Shown: piece by piece, positions 1-10,919 of the stretch | Layout of the letters: every line of letters begins with the position of its first letter | Numbering within the stretch: the first letter of the stretch is position 1 | Assembly: GCA_910589415.1 (NCBI GenBank) | Contig: CAJUUM010000031.1 | Coordinates: forward strand, 1,488,001 to 1,552,000 | DNA: 64,000 bases | Source: Malachius bipustulatus | Lineage: Eukaryota > Arthropoda > Insecta > Coleoptera > Melyridae | Reading direction: 5' to 3' | The notes under the pieces: generated by a model | What the model saw: the letters and a program-made list of their open reading frames with translations, nothing else | Databases searched by the model: none | Told to the model about the DNA's origin: nothing | Made by a program: the position numbers and the translations under genes

Positions 1-3000
1 GTAGTAAAGAAATTTCAGAACCAAATTTTACTAGGGAACGATTTTCATGAAATTTATAAAACAGACATAAATTTTCTCACGCATAGTATAAAAATTAGAG
101 GTTTGGACAATGTAACTCATCATTTTAATTTCAAAAATAAAGATCAGTCCGAAATAATTAAGGTCACTAAAGATGATGATAAAGTTAGATGTGAGAAAGA
201 GTATGTTTTACAGCCCATGGCAACCTCGATAATTGCAGTGAAATTTAATACGAGTATGATTGGAAAAGTTTGTTTTAAACCGGAAAGTAATTTTTTTGCA
301 AGTAAAAGTATTTCTTTTAGAAAAGCTGATCTAGATAAAAAAGTTGTTTACATAACGAATAATACCGGTATCGAGATTATTCTCTATACTGATGATTGTG
401 TAGGTTACATTTGCGAAACAATTCTAGAGTACTCGAATAACAATGATTCTATGGAAAATGTAGCAAAGAAATTAGACGTTAATGCTTTCCCTGCGTTTTT
501 ACAGGAAGACAATAATGAATCTACTGTTCTCTTATGCGACACAGAGGTCTTTTATAGAGACGTCTCGAAAATAGGGATAAAATTAAATGAAGAATTAAAG
601 AGCTCGGAAAGAATAGCAATTTTAGATTTATTGAATGAATTTTCAGACATTTTTGCTGAAAGTAATTATGATTTAGGCACAACTAATGTTTGTGAACAGA
701 CTATAGATGTGGGTAACGCAGTTCCCATTCATCAGACTCCATATCGGATGTCACCCAAGGAACGTGAGATAATAAACAATCAAATAGAAATGATGCTTGG
801 TGCTAACATCATAAGAAAATCATATAGTCCATGGGCGTCGCCTGTGGTACTAGTTAGAAAAAAAGATAATGATTGGCGTTTTTGCGTAGATTACAGAAAA
901 TTAAATAAAGTCATAAAAAATGACTCCTACCCTCTGCCAATTATCGATGACCTTCTTTCCACCCTAGAAGGCTCAAAATTTTTCAGTACGTTGGATTTAT
1001 TTTCTGGTTATTGGCAAATAAATATCAATGAAAAGGATAGACCTAAAACAGCGTTCATAGTGCCAGAGGGATTGTACGAGTTTAATGTTTTGCCGTTTGG
1101 TTTGTCATCAAGTCCGGCATGTTTCCAAAGATGCATGGACCAGGTATTGGCAGGATTGAAATACAACACATGTTTAGTTTATTTAGACGACGTTATCGTC
1201 AAAGGTGACAATTTCGACGATCACTTATTAAAACTGCGTTCGGTGTTCGAAAGGTTTAGACAAGCGAAATTAAAATTAAAACCCACCAAATGTGCATTCG
1301 GTTTTCAAAAAATCAAAATTTTGGGATACGTGGCTAGCACTTCAGGATTAAATCCTGATCCTGATAAATTGGAAGCCGTATCGAAATTTCCGGTTCCAAA
1401 AAAGGTAAAAGATGTCCAAAGTTTTATAGGGCTATGTTCTTACTATAGAAAGTTTATAAAAAACTTTTCGGAGATAGCTAGGCCATTGACCCTATTAACT
1501 CATAAAACAGCAAAATTTCATTGGCAAACAGAACACCAAATAGCATTTGAAAGTTTAAAAAATAAACTAATTAATTATCCTGTACTTTATCATTTCCGAA
1601 ATGAGTTACCCATTGAACTCCATACGGACGCCAGTGACTATGGGTTAGGTGCGGCAATAATTCAAAGAGACGCCACTGGTGCCCACCCAATAGCATACGC
1701 TTCGCGAAAATTATCTAGTGCGGAAGTAAAGTATCATACGACAGAAAAGGAATTGTTGGCAGTAGTGTACGGCGTATCGTATTTCAGACACTACTTGTGG
1801 GGTCAAAATTTAAAATTGTAGTAGATCATCATGCCTTATGTTCTCTGAACAAAAACAAAGACTTATCAGGTCGGGTAGCACGGTGGGCGATTAGGCTTCA
1901 AGATTACAATTTTGAGATTTCCCACACTAGTGGTAAACAACACACCTTACCAGATTGTTTGTCGAGAAATCCGGTGTTTGACCCAAGCGAAAATGACATG
2001 GAAGCTACTAACATTCCAGTGCTAATGTTACAGGTCGAGGACATTGCAAAGTTGCAAAGTTCAGATAACGAAATTTCACAGCTTGTTGACGCTATCAGAA
2101 ATCCAGATTCAGCGGATTCCAAATTACGAAAGAAAACACGTAGTTTTATTTTAGAAAAAGGCATACTGTATAAAAAACATTTTAGCCCAAACGCTTCTTC
2201 AAAATTACTAGTCGTTCCAGACTGCGTAAAAAACGACATACTGCTATGTTTCCATGACGACCCACTTTCGGGAGCACATCTGGGATTTGCTAAAACTTTT
2301 GGAAAAATTAAAAATCGTTTTTACTGGACAAACATGTACAAAGATACAGAAAATTATGTGAAGTCTTGCGTTCATTGCCAACACAAGAAACATGTTCCAA
2401 ATTTACCATCCGGTCTATTACAACCCATAAAAGTCGGTAATCCTTTTGAAAAAATCGGAATTGACATTCTTGGACCATTCCCAACAACGCACTTAGGAAA
2501 TAAATGTATAATTACGGCAATGTGCTATAGCACTAAGTGGGCAATGGCTAAGGCCGTTCCAGCCGGTACTGCGAAACACGTTGCGGATTTCTTATTGGAG
2601 GAAGTCGTGTGTAAGCATGGGTGTCCAGAGAAATAATCACGGACAGAGGAAAATGTTTTACCTCGAAATTAGTAACTGATCTCTTAAAGGGTATTGGTAG
2701 TCATCCTACTACGACAACAGCTTATCACCCTAAAACAAACGGGTTAGTAGAACATTTTAATGGCACGTTAGCCACGATGCTTTCAATGTACGTGTCCACA
2801 AATCAAAAAGATTGGGACACATATGTACCATTGGTGGCTTTTAGCTATAACACTTCTCCACAGGAGACTACGAAAATGTCTCCATTTCTATTGGTTTATG
2901 GTAGAGAAGCAAGACTGCCAGTAGAGGTAGCACTCGGGCAAAGAGACGGAAGTAATAATGAAGTAGACGAATCAGTCGAAGACATACTAAATCGTATAAA

Positions 3001-3295
3001 AGACACTCGAAATTTAGCTAAAGAACGCATACAAAGAGAACAGCAGAAGCAAAAATTAAGGTATGACCAACGGCATAGAAGCGTTGAGTATAAAGTAGGT
3101 GAACAAGTTTTAGTGTATACGCCATTCCGAAAGGTCGGCAGGTCGGAAAAATTGTTGCATAGATATTTTGGGCCCTATCAAGTTGTTGAGAAGGTAAATG
3201 ACGTCAATTATAAAATTCGAATGAAGAAAGGAAAGAATTTTCTGGACGACACTGTACATGTCGACAGGATTAAGAAATTCTACCAGCGCAAATAA
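1..3295 (+). pseudogene. pol: Ty3/gypsy pol polyprotein, 3' part, two frameshifts
   Basis: The frame is open from base 1, so the start lies outside the window. The first codons read ILLGNDF, resembling the C-terminal end of a retroviral-type aspartic protease. Reverse transcriptase follows, with FCVDYRKLN, LPFGLSSSP and the catalytic YLDD near 1178-1189. RNase H begins at LHTDASDYG (about 1618). The integrase has an HHCC zinc motif (H near 2277, CVHC near 2370), a first Asp in GIDILGPFP, a second in IITDRG and Glu in GLVEHFN, then a GPY-type C-terminus ending in a stop at 3295. Frame changes near 1797-1821 (inside RNase H) and near 2621-2636 (just before the second integrase Asp) break the reading frame, so this copy cannot make a full polyprotein without recoding. 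The rest of the element is the small ORF and LTR downstream. Confidence 0.93.
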
Positions 3296-3586
3296 TAAGG
3301 CAATTGCATAAACAAGAAAGTTGACGACGATGCAGACTGTTGTAAGAATTATTAAAACATTGTGACAAAACTTAATCATGTAATCACGTAAAGGAGTAAA
3401 TTATGTTTTCAAAGTTCGCTCGAATATTTAGTCATCAACTTTGCCGAGTTAAGTAAACCACAAACAATTTCAAATAAGAAAACATTGACATTAAACAAGG
3501 ATTACATTTCATTACTGTCCATTCACATTTATCACGTTACGTATCCATTTTCTTCCCAAGTACCTACCTAGTAAAACAATGGATAA

Positions 3587-3865
3587 AATAAAAAATTGCC
3601 TTCCAAGTATTGTTATAAAAACAACAATTATTATAGGGGAGATTCTAATTGGAATGTCATCTTAAATGATATAAGTGGTATTGCTGTTTTAATTTTGGTG
3701 GCTTTATTTTTATGTTGGTATATCTATCACTGCATAAAAAATAGAAAACATAAAAGATTTAATGACATACTTCTGGAAGTGAGGGACATACCCTGTACTC
3801 CCAAAGACGAAATTGTAACAGTCTCTGAAGTTAGACTAAAAGGTAAACAAACAAGTAAAAATTAA
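3587..3865 (+). CDS. small single-pass membrane ORF downstream of gypsy pol
   Basis: An open frame of about 90 codons lies between the end of integrase and the LTR. It encodes a polar N-terminus, one strongly hydrophobic segment (IAVLILVALFLCWYIYHC), then a basic stretch (KNRKHKR) and a hydrophilic tail, the layout of a single-pass membrane protein with a short cytoplasmic tail. There is no ATG in this frame; an ATG at 3579 opens another frame with a hydrophobic start, so a small indel may separate the true start from this part. Its place after pol suggests an accessory or env-remnant ORF, but I see no homology that proves this. Confidence 0.45.
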   Translation, partial: NKKLPSKYCYKNNNYYRGDSNWNVILNDISGIAVLILVALFLCWYIYHCIKNRKHKRFNDILLEVRDIPCTPKDEIVTVSEVRLKGKQTSKN

Positions 3866-4369
3866 GAGAAAAGCCCTAGCTAGGCAGTAGGAACCATAAG
3901 CGATTGTAAATTGGAAAATAGATGTTAGGTATTGGTAGAAATGTAAAACAACTAGTTGTCTAGAAGTTAAGAATAATAGAAAATAAGTATCTATAAGTTA
4001 TCAATAACCGATAAGTAGATGTAACAGAAACGTAAAATAAGAGATTTAGGTAGCCAAATAGATAATAATGATTAGAGATTAAGAAGGGATGAATGAGATG
4101 AGTGCCGCGGCCTAGGTTTAAGACAGTAGAATTAATGTTTAAGAACACTAAAATTAAGGAGATAATTGTAAGTTACATGTGCAAGCAATAACCACCTTGT
4201 AATAACTGTTTAAGATCTGTTAGTGTATTGAATTTTTTCTGCTCTCGTTCTTATTTTATGTTACAGATAAAACCAAAATGTGATTCCTGAAGTCTTCGCT
4301 TCTCTATACCGTCAGACGACAGTGATGCAGCCAACATCGAGGGCGATGTTTTTTTTCAACATGGGGGTG
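3866..4369 (+). other. 3' untranslated region of the gypsy element with polypurine tract
   Basis: No convincing ORF. The stretch ends in ATGGGGGTG directly before the LTR, a plausible polypurine tract for plus-strand priming. Confidence 0.5.
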
Positions 4370-4684
4370 TGTTACGAGATCACCCTGTATAGTCATGTCC
4401 ACGGCATGGATTGCGCTAAGCAATGGTGTCATCACTGCTGAGTCAAGGAAAACTGACGCGGATGGCGGGGCGAAGCTCTGATGGAAGGTAGTCAGGTCTA
4501 AGCCGAGTCTGGTAGAAGTTCGGGTTGAGATCGAACATTAGATGGACGATCAGAAAGTAAATTTATATAAAGTATCCTAAAATTGAGAATAGTATTTGTA
4601 ACGTCAGTAATAATCAATAATAAACAATTATGTAAACTCGCAGCCAAGTTAGTTATTAACCCCCCGTTACACAGCCGTGTAACA
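4370..4684 (+). mobile_element. 3' LTR of the gypsy element (315 bp)
   Basis: Begins TGTTAC right after the polypurine tract and ends GTAACA, a perfect 6 bp inverted terminus typical of LTRs. The 3' limit is supported because the following sequence, from about 4687, is found again in inverted orientation near 5520-5547 and therefore belongs to a different repeat. The partner 5' LTR is outside the window, so the exact boundary cannot be confirmed by pairwise comparison. Confidence 0.7.
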
Positions 4685-5029
4685 ATATTAAAAATAAGAA
4701 CAAATTGCATCCGCCATCTCATTTTCATTCACAACAGTAGGAATGTATGAATCATCTCTCAAATGATGTAGTCACCGAATTGTCAGTAGATTGTTTTTCT
4801 CTCCTGAATAATTATGCAGTTTTATATAAATTTTAACCTCACCATTCTTGTAAGTACCTATGTCGTAATTAATTGGTATTTTGTATTTTATATTTTTGAT
4901 TTTATGATACTATTGTTCCTCTGTATTGTTGTAGATCTTGATAATGGAGGAAATTAACTCCGAAACGTTGGTTCAAGAATAAAAGAGTCCACAAATTGTC
5001 GCTGTTTTAATGAGCCGTAACTGCCCTTA

Positions 5030-5036
<7 letters not shown>
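4685..5036 (+). mobile_element. Penelope-like element 3' fragment, plus strand
   Basis: This non-coding stretch is the inverted counterpart of about 5100-5547, the 3' region of the PLE on the minus strand. It ends in a conserved block (ATGAGCCGTAACTGCCCTTAA) followed by a (TA)n tract and carries a hammerhead-like motif. It lacks about 100 bp present in the minus-strand copy (a deletion near 4740). The two copies meet tail to tail across the (TA)n. Confidence 0.8.
4934..4974 (+). ncRNA. hammerhead ribozyme-like motif of a PLE (variant core)
   Basis: The order fits a type I minimal hammerhead: short stem I, core UUGAUAA, a GGAG/CUCC stem II, GAAA, a palindromic ACGU for stem III and U before the expected cleavage at 4969/4970. 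C3 and G8 of the usual CUGANGA core are both changed (to U and A). Whether it still cleaves is unknown. Confidence 0.6.
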
Positions 5037-5061
<25 letters not shown>

Positions 5062-5075
5062 TAATATAAAAACAC
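5030..5075. repeat. (TA)n microsatellite at a PLE-PLE junction
   Basis: An uninterrupted AT alternation of over 30 bp followed by degenerate AT. It separates the plus- and minus-strand copies of the same PLE 3' end. Confidence 0.9.
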
Positions 5076-5178
5076 AAGAAGTAACGCCGTTACTCGTTGA
5101 AACACGAAATTTGGTGAAATTTAAGGGCAGTTACGGCTCATTAAAACAGCGACAATTTTTAGTGGACTCTTTTATTCT

Positions 5179-5222
5179 TGAACCAACGTTTCGGAGTTAA
5201 TTTCCTCCATTATCAAGGTCTA
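5179..5222 (-). ncRNA. hammerhead ribozyme-like motif of PLE A (variant core)
   Basis: Read on the minus strand: GACC as stem I 5' strand, core UUGAUAA, stem II GGAG/CUCC, GAAA, palindromic ACGU, U, then GGUUC pairing back to GACC. This is the same variant core (U3, A8) as the plus-strand copy at 4934, with a better stem I. Confidence 0.62.
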
Positions 5223-5675
5223 AAAACAATACAGAGGAGTAATAGTATCATAAAATCAAAATATAAAATACAAAATACCAATTAATTACAAGATAGGTAC
5301 TTACAAGAATGGTGAGGTTAACATTTATATAAAACTGCATAATTACTCAGGAGAGAAAAACAATCTACTGATAATTCGGTGACTACATCATTAGCGCGAT
5401 GATCTATCCTTGGATGATCAGGATAGTTGAAGATTACATCGGATAAAACAATTAAAATTATTTAAAACTTAGATTAAAAAACAACGAATTCACACATGTT
5501 GTTCCTATCTTTTATGAAGATGAGATGGCGGATGCAATTTGTTCTTGTTTTTAAAAATTTTTTAAATTTTCAGTGACAGAGCCGTCAAAATTGTCACTGT
5601 CTTGTTGAATCCTGACAGGTCGATGTGGAATGTTAATGTCTTAATTAGACAGATCGAATTATCGAACCTCAAACT

Positions 5676-6335
5676 TCAGTCTGGCGGCTGCAATGCTCTA
5701 ACATTTGGCGGCAAATTTGAATTTGAATTTTGTTCAATCAAAAAAGAATAAATGGTACTTAAATTTTTAGTGTCTGTGTTAGAATTCATAGTTCTATTTT
5801 TATTCTTTTGTATGTGACACATTTCTAGGAAGGAACGCTTGTCCAATCGGTCCTCATATTCCAATATTTTAGCTTCATCATAATTCATTGAGTGTTTTTT
5901 ATCACGACAATTTGCTGCTAATGCACAAGATTTATTAGTCTTTTTTGTGTCACTTTTATGTTGAGTGATACGTTGCTTAAGTTGTTGAGAGGTTTGACCT
6001 ATATAATATAATTCACAATTAGAACAGGGAACCGAATAGACAACATTCCACCTCTTATCTTTAGTGATCGAATCTTTGGTGTTAGAAAAAAGTCTGCCAA
6101 TGTTAAATGAGTTCTTTTTTGTAAACAACATACCCTCACTCTTCAAAACTTTAATTAGATTGTCTGTTAGGTCATTGATAAGTGGTAATGATACATAGAT
6201 TTTTTCAATTTGTTCTATTCTTGTACTGTTGTTGTTGGCTTCTGCATCAACATTATCAGTTTGTCTGATGCTGGGGTTGTTATTATTTTGATTGTTATTG
6301 AGAAGTTTGTTGATGAGCAACCGGGGGTAACATAT
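5676..6335 (-). pseudogene. PLE ORF C-terminus with GIY-YIG endonuclease
   Basis: The frame encodes the connector after RT (YPRLLINKLL), an Asn-rich spacer, then a GIY-YIG nuclease: NVVYSVPCSNC, YYIGQTSQQLKQRITQHKSD, and a downstream SFLEMCHI motif that supplies the usual Glu. In PLEs this domain nicks target DNA for target-primed reverse transcription. The RT domain is missing, replaced at 6335 by AT repeat, so this is a 5'-truncated insertion. The nuclease end itself has no internal stop. Confidence 0.85.
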
Positions 6336-6446
6336 ATATATATATTTATATATAATGAGTAGTTTTTTTGCCAAAAACTAGTTAGACTTCAGTCTTTTGG
6401 ATTTTCGGGTTACGTGGCATATATAGAAAAAGAGCACTCTTTGCTA

Positions 6447-6489
6447 AATAGACTAGCTATCGAAAATTTTTATTTTCATCTTCAGGTCT
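6447..6489 (-). ncRNA. degenerate hammerhead ribozyme motif of PLE B
   Basis: On the minus strand: GAC stem I, intact core CUGAAGA, an AU-rich stem II (GAAAAU/AUUUUC), then GAUA in place of GAAA, palindromic AGCU, A, and GUC closing stem I. The A14-to-U change should impair catalysis. Confidence 0.6.
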
Positions 6490-7034
6490 AAAACAAAACA
6501 AACAGCATCGTATTAAAATCTAAAGCTAGAGAAAGGCTAGAAACAATACATGCCTACCTTAGCGTGAGATTATCTTCAAAAAGTTGTTAAAATTTACATT
6601 AAAAATCATTTGTTGTTACTTCTATGGACTCATCTCTATGACTAGATCTACTTAGGATACCAACACAGCAGCTGGGAGTTCTATTTTATGTTAATAGTTT
6701 TGTTTTACATGTCTAGTGTTATTTAAAAATATACAAGCACAATTACAAATTAAAAATGAAATCAAAAAGCAAATGTCTGCCCTTATCGAGCTCTGAATTG
6801 ATAACGTCCCTGCTGTCGTATTGCTATTGGTTGATTACTAATACATATTTTGAAATTTATTGGCGGTAGTTTTAAATTCTAATATTTAAACAGAAATGTG
6901 TAAAAATTATTTTTCTAGTGTCCGAAAACCCAAAATTACATATTATAGTATACTATAACTAAACTACATGGAACAGAAACTATGACTAGAGGAACTAAGC
7001 ATTGTAAATAGTGATGTTTCTTCTTTTTTTCCTT

Positions 7035-7841
7035 TTAAATGTCATCGTCTTCTGTTAGGTTTCTAAATTTGTTGTGGTCTAGGTCTAACAGGTTGGCATA
7101 GATGTTGCTGAGACTCTCAATGTCTTTCTTGTTGTTGATTGTTGAGGTGTTCTGGAAAATTCTCACCATTTCGATGAATTTTCTCTTTGTGGTGTTTTTT
7201 ACTTCGTCTAGTATTCCTGTGTTTTCGTAATCCATGTTGTGTCCCATTTTTAGTGTGTGTTCAGCTAACTTGCAAGAGTTCTTATTTCTGTTAATGTCAC
7301 TTCTGTGGTTGGTTAATCTATCCTTTAATAATCTGGACGTCTCTCCTATGTAGCATGACTCACAATCCTTACATGGAATTGAGTAGACTACTCCCGACTT
7401 TTTTATTGTTGGTGTCTTGTCTTTAAGCTTGCTGAAGATCTGGTTTGTTGTTTTCACGTTTTTTACGCCAATCTTTATGTTAGGTCCCTTGATTACCTTT
7501 GTGAGCTTCCTGGTGAGTTCTTCTATGTGTGGTAGAGTTATGTATCGTCGTTCGTTTTCTGGGAGTTGTTCTGTTCCTTCTACGTTGTCCTGGTTGTTTG
7601 GTATTTCTCTTACTTGTGTGTTGAAAATAATTTTATTAAGGAGTCTGATTGGGTACTCATTCTTCGTTAATATTTGTCTAAGTTTCCTCAGGTTTTCTTG
7701 AACTAGTGTTGGATGGCTGATCTTGACTACTCTTGTTTTGAGGTTCCTTATCAGGTTGATCTTCATCTTTATTGGGTGATATGATTTAAAGTGTATGTAT
7801 CTACCTGAGTATGTAGGTTTTCTGTACCAGTCTGTATATAT
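7035..7841 (-). pseudogene. PLE B: end of RT plus GIY-YIG endonuclease
   Basis: Starts inside the last RT segment (DWYRKPTYSGRYIHF and SYHPIKMKINLIRNL are typical of the PLE RT end). It continues through the connector (YPIRLLNKIIF) to GIY-YIG: GVVYSIPCKDCESCYIGETS, RLTNHRSDIN, and KFIEMVRIF with the conserved Glu. Translation beyond 7842 in the same frame comes from the unrelated foldback, so that extension is an artefact. The catalytic RT core is absent. Confidence 0.85.
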
Positions 7842-7842
7842 A

Positions 7843-8721
7843 CAGGGTGGGCCACGGTATACGAAACGGAAGATTATGGCCGTGTCTCTGGATTTTAGGA
7901 TCTTTTTATTTTTGGAGTGGATAGAGACCCGGCAGAGGTACGTTTTAAAATTATATTTATAATGTACAGGATGTCCCAAAAGCATAAAACATATCAAAGT
8001 TATGTTTTTTTAAATGAAATGCTCCTATGTTATTGCATTTTTAGATTGTCTGAAAAGAGAAAATAAGATTGGCTTTTACAGTTGGTGTTTAAATTCAGAA
8101 GTTTTTGAGTTATAAACAAGTGAAAATCGTCATTTTTCAAGTTCAAGGTCCTGTACAACGAAAACGGCTGAAGATAGAGAAAAACGGCTTACATGTCCCT
8201 ATTTTAACTTTTTATGTACTATCCTATGGTATAGAAAAATTTGTGCTTTCTTTGATTCTTTTATTTGGCGACGCGTGGAGAAATCTCAGAATTTTTCAAA
8301 TTTTTTATCACCCTGTATAAACATTTCATCTACATCGTAGGATAGTACATGAAAAGTTAAAATAGGGACATGTAAGCCGTTTTTCTCTATCTTCAGCCGT
8401 TTACGTTGTACAGGGCCTTGAACTTGAAAAATGACGATTTTCACTTGTTTATAACTCAAAAACTTCTTAATTTAAACACCAACTGTAAAAGCCAATCTTA
8501 TTTTCTCTTTTCAGACAATCTAAAAATGCAATAACATAGGAGAATTCCATTTAAAAAAACATAACTTTGATATGTTTTATGCTTTTGGGACACCCTGTAC
8601 ATTATGAATATAATTTTAAAACGTACCTCTGCCGGGTCTCTATCCACTCCAAAAATAAAAAGATCCTAAAATCCAGAGACACGGCCATAATCTTCCGTTT
8701 CGTATACCGTGGCCCAACCTG
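7843..8721. mobile_element. TA-flanked foldback transposon (879 bp)
   Basis: Starts CAGGGTGGGCCACGG and ends with the near-complement CCGTGGCCCAACCTG; TA flanks both ends. The arms are about 430 bp with few mismatches and leave only a short unpaired centre near 8280-8340. There is no credible protein. Long inverted repeats plus a TA target suggest a non-autonomous Tc1/mariner-type foldback; the family assignment is inference. Confidence 0.8.
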
Positions 8722-8744
8722 TATATATATATATATATATATAT

Positions 8745-8966
8745 AGAGTTGGGATACGTATACGTAATATAGTTGTAATTTAGATTAGTACGGTAGGTTT
8801 CTCACTGTTATAATGATTGTTCAATATGTTCATTGAGATTTTTTCAGACTCTGAAGAAGGAGACAAAAATCTCCGAAATATAAGTCAGTACACATGATCA
8901 TACTGTTTTAATTAGCCCAGACCTTGAACGTGACCGAAAACCCTTATTGTATCCCAACTAATAACT
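8745..8966 (+). repeat. short hammerhead-bearing PLE-type fragment
   Basis: About 220 bp bounded by an inverted 11-mer (AGTTGGGATAC at the left, GTATCCCAACT at the right) and by (TA)n on both sides. It holds a complete hammerhead core and no ORF. It looks like a PLE terminal repeat separated from its coding region. Confidence 0.6.
8848..8890 (+). ncRNA. hammerhead ribozyme, PLE type, intact core
   Basis: GACU, core CUGAAGA, stem II GGAGA/UCUCC with an A-rich loop, GAAA, palindromic AUAU as stem III, A (cleavage expected after 8883), then AGUC, which pairs perfectly with the 5' GACU. All invariant core positions are present. Confidence 0.78.
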
Positions 8967-8987
8967 ATTTCGGTAGTTATTAAGGAG

Positions 8988-9023
<36 letters not shown>

Positions 9024-9083
9024 GGAATGGTAGAACTGGGGATTCTGTCGTTGACTTGGGGCTTTAAATAAGAATACTCTTTT

Positions 9084-9131
9084 TGCTACACCGAGCTTTC
9101 GAAAATATTTATTTTCTTCATCAGGGCTGGA
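9084..9131 (-). ncRNA. hammerhead ribozyme, PLE type, intact core
   Basis: On the minus strand: AGCC, core CUGAUGA, stem II GAAAAU/AUUUUC, GAAA, palindromic AGCU, C, then GGUG pairing with GCC. All invariant positions are present. Confidence 0.75.
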
Positions 9132-9887
9132 AAATACCACAAAACATTGAAATAGAACAAATCATCATTGAATTGTGACAAAAACTTACTCTGCAAGCGA
9201 GGTTTAAAAGTAAAGCAGCTAAAGTTAACACAGGGTTCATTTCTTCCCACGTAAAGTAAAAACGTGGGTGATTAAATTGGACTGAAGGTCCTAGTCACAT
9301 TTGAAATTGTACAAACAACACAAGAAAACTCACACATGATCGACACAAACAGGTTAAAACTGTAGTCTACATTATTATAAAACAATTATTAATACGTGGT
9401 GCCAGTTAATTAAAAGGTAAAAATTAAACATTAAAAATCTGGCAGATGAAGCCAGTTCATGGGGGCCTACCATGATATCTTAAAAGAACAAAATGGCTGT
9501 CTACAATTTTTTTTCCAAAAAATTGATATAATAAAAATAATCAAATCCTTTGATAAGTTTCCCTATGTCATGTGATTGATAGGTTGACAGATTCGAAAAC
9601 AAACTTCCCGGGGAAGTATGACAAGACAAGTGATGTGAGAAAATACAAAAAGGACAGACAGAACTGGCAGATCATTGACAATGACGGATTAAGAAATTAA
9701 TTGCTTTGAGCAAGATATTTATGTCAATGTTGTCAACTGCAATAATTGCTTGTTCAAATTTAAAGACGTGGCTGTATGCAACAATGGTGCAGGTCACATA
9801 AATAAAGGAAAACACAAATTTAAAAACAACTGAATTGTGATATTAGAATAGGCAACCAAACTTACTAAAAGAGCGCTGCAACCAACT

Positions 9888-10545
9888 TTATAACTGTGAC
9901 GTATTACTGCTAGTACAAAATCTTGAAATGAGGTAGGAGTAAATAGAGCTGAGCCCCCTGACATCGGAACATTTGTTTAGGGCTTTAGGTTGCTTACTGA
10001 TCTCTATCATCTCATGTATCAAGCGCTTCTTGTAATTAGATTCATTGACCAAAATGAAAGCAGCCTCATAATTAGGCGTGTGTTTATTGGAGACTGCATG
10101 TTGGGCTAAAGCACAATGTAACTGATCATTCCTACAATCACTTTTATGGGAGGTGATCCTATTCCCGAGCTGCCTTTTGGTTTCACCAATGTACACAGAA
10201 TCACAATCTTGACAAGGTATACTATAAACGACGTTTCTTGTCTTCATAGTAGGTACTTTGTCTTTGGTTTTTGAAAACAGGCGATTGAGCAAGCTGACAT
10301 TCCTACCCGCAATCTTAATGTCGTGAAACAATTACTGAGGATATCTCTGAGTTTAGGGGTTAGTCCCCTGATCCAGGGGATCGACACATAACTCACGGGC
10401 TCAGTTGGTGGAGTACTGGGGTGATTGTCCAAATTACCTCTATTGTCTGTGGAGACTGAGGGGTTGCTGTATAACAATTTACGCAGGAGTGCACTGGGAT
10501 ATGAGTTGTCAATTAGGATTTGGTATAATTTGGTATAACAGCCTT
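9888..10545 (-). pseudogene. PLE C: connector plus GIY-YIG endonuclease, one frameshift
   Basis: Two overlapping frames join into one product. The upstream piece carries the connector (LYQILIDNSYPSALLRKLL) and WIRGLTPKLRDILSNCF. The downstream piece continues FHDIKIAGRNVSLLNRLFS into the nuclease with VVYSIPCQDCDSVYIGETK, ITSHKSD and LIHEMIEI. A one-base shift near 10320-10331 separates them. PLE homology ends at about 10545; the first residues beyond it come from a 32 bp repeat seen again at 14302. Confidence 0.82.
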
Positions 10546-10919
10546 CATTATAAGCTCGTTGCATAATATACTAATTATAACCCCTTCTATTATACAAGAT
10601 CTTAATTTCAAAATTGAATAGGTACCTGACAATGGTGGGCATCAGATCTTGAATTTCCAAAATTTTTCTTCCAGAAAGTAGTAACTGTAGAAACACTGTA
10701 CCATGGGCGGAGTAAATAGGGAAATATTTATTATTTTTCCTGCTTGATATGTATTTTTCATTTAGATTCAGAATAAAATTAAATTAAATAGATAAATAAA
10801 TAAATAAACATTTAATCATGGGCATTGGTATTGGCACTAAATGTGAGAGATGGTTTATTAGGTCCCAAACACTGAAGCCAGCGGGCTTATTGTATTTCTC
10901 ACATTTAGATTTTCCTTGG

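Larger units (their letters stand above)
5076..6335 (-). mobile_element. Penelope-like element A, 5'-truncated
   Basis: A minus-strand PLE remnant: the coding end with GIY-YIG (5676-6335), then a 3' region that repeats 4685-5036 in inverse orientation and carries a hammerhead-like motif. The 5' limit is sharp: PLE coding sequence stops at about 6335 where a (TA)n tract begins, and the 3' end of another PLE follows. Confidence 0.82.
6336..7841 (-). mobile_element. Penelope-like element B, 5'-truncated
   Basis: A second minus-strand PLE of a different family. It has a coding end at 7035-7841 and a 3' untranslated stretch of about 650 bp down to a (TA)n/AT tract at 6336-6358, with one hammerhead-like motif. 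Its coding sequence is cut at 7842 by a TA-flanked foldback element. Confidence 0.82.
9020..10545 (-). mobile_element. Penelope-like element C, 5'-truncated
   Basis: A minus-strand PLE with coding end at 9888-10545 and a long 3' region (9020-9887) ending at a (TA)n tract (about 8993-9022). The 9140-9887 part holds no ORF I trust. A hammerhead with an intact core lies near the 3' terminus. Confidence 0.82.

Noticed and set aside
7842..7997. Extension of the PLE B ORF beyond 7841
   Set aside because: The extra residues derive from the foldback arm, which has no coding role; PLE similarity stops at the boundary.
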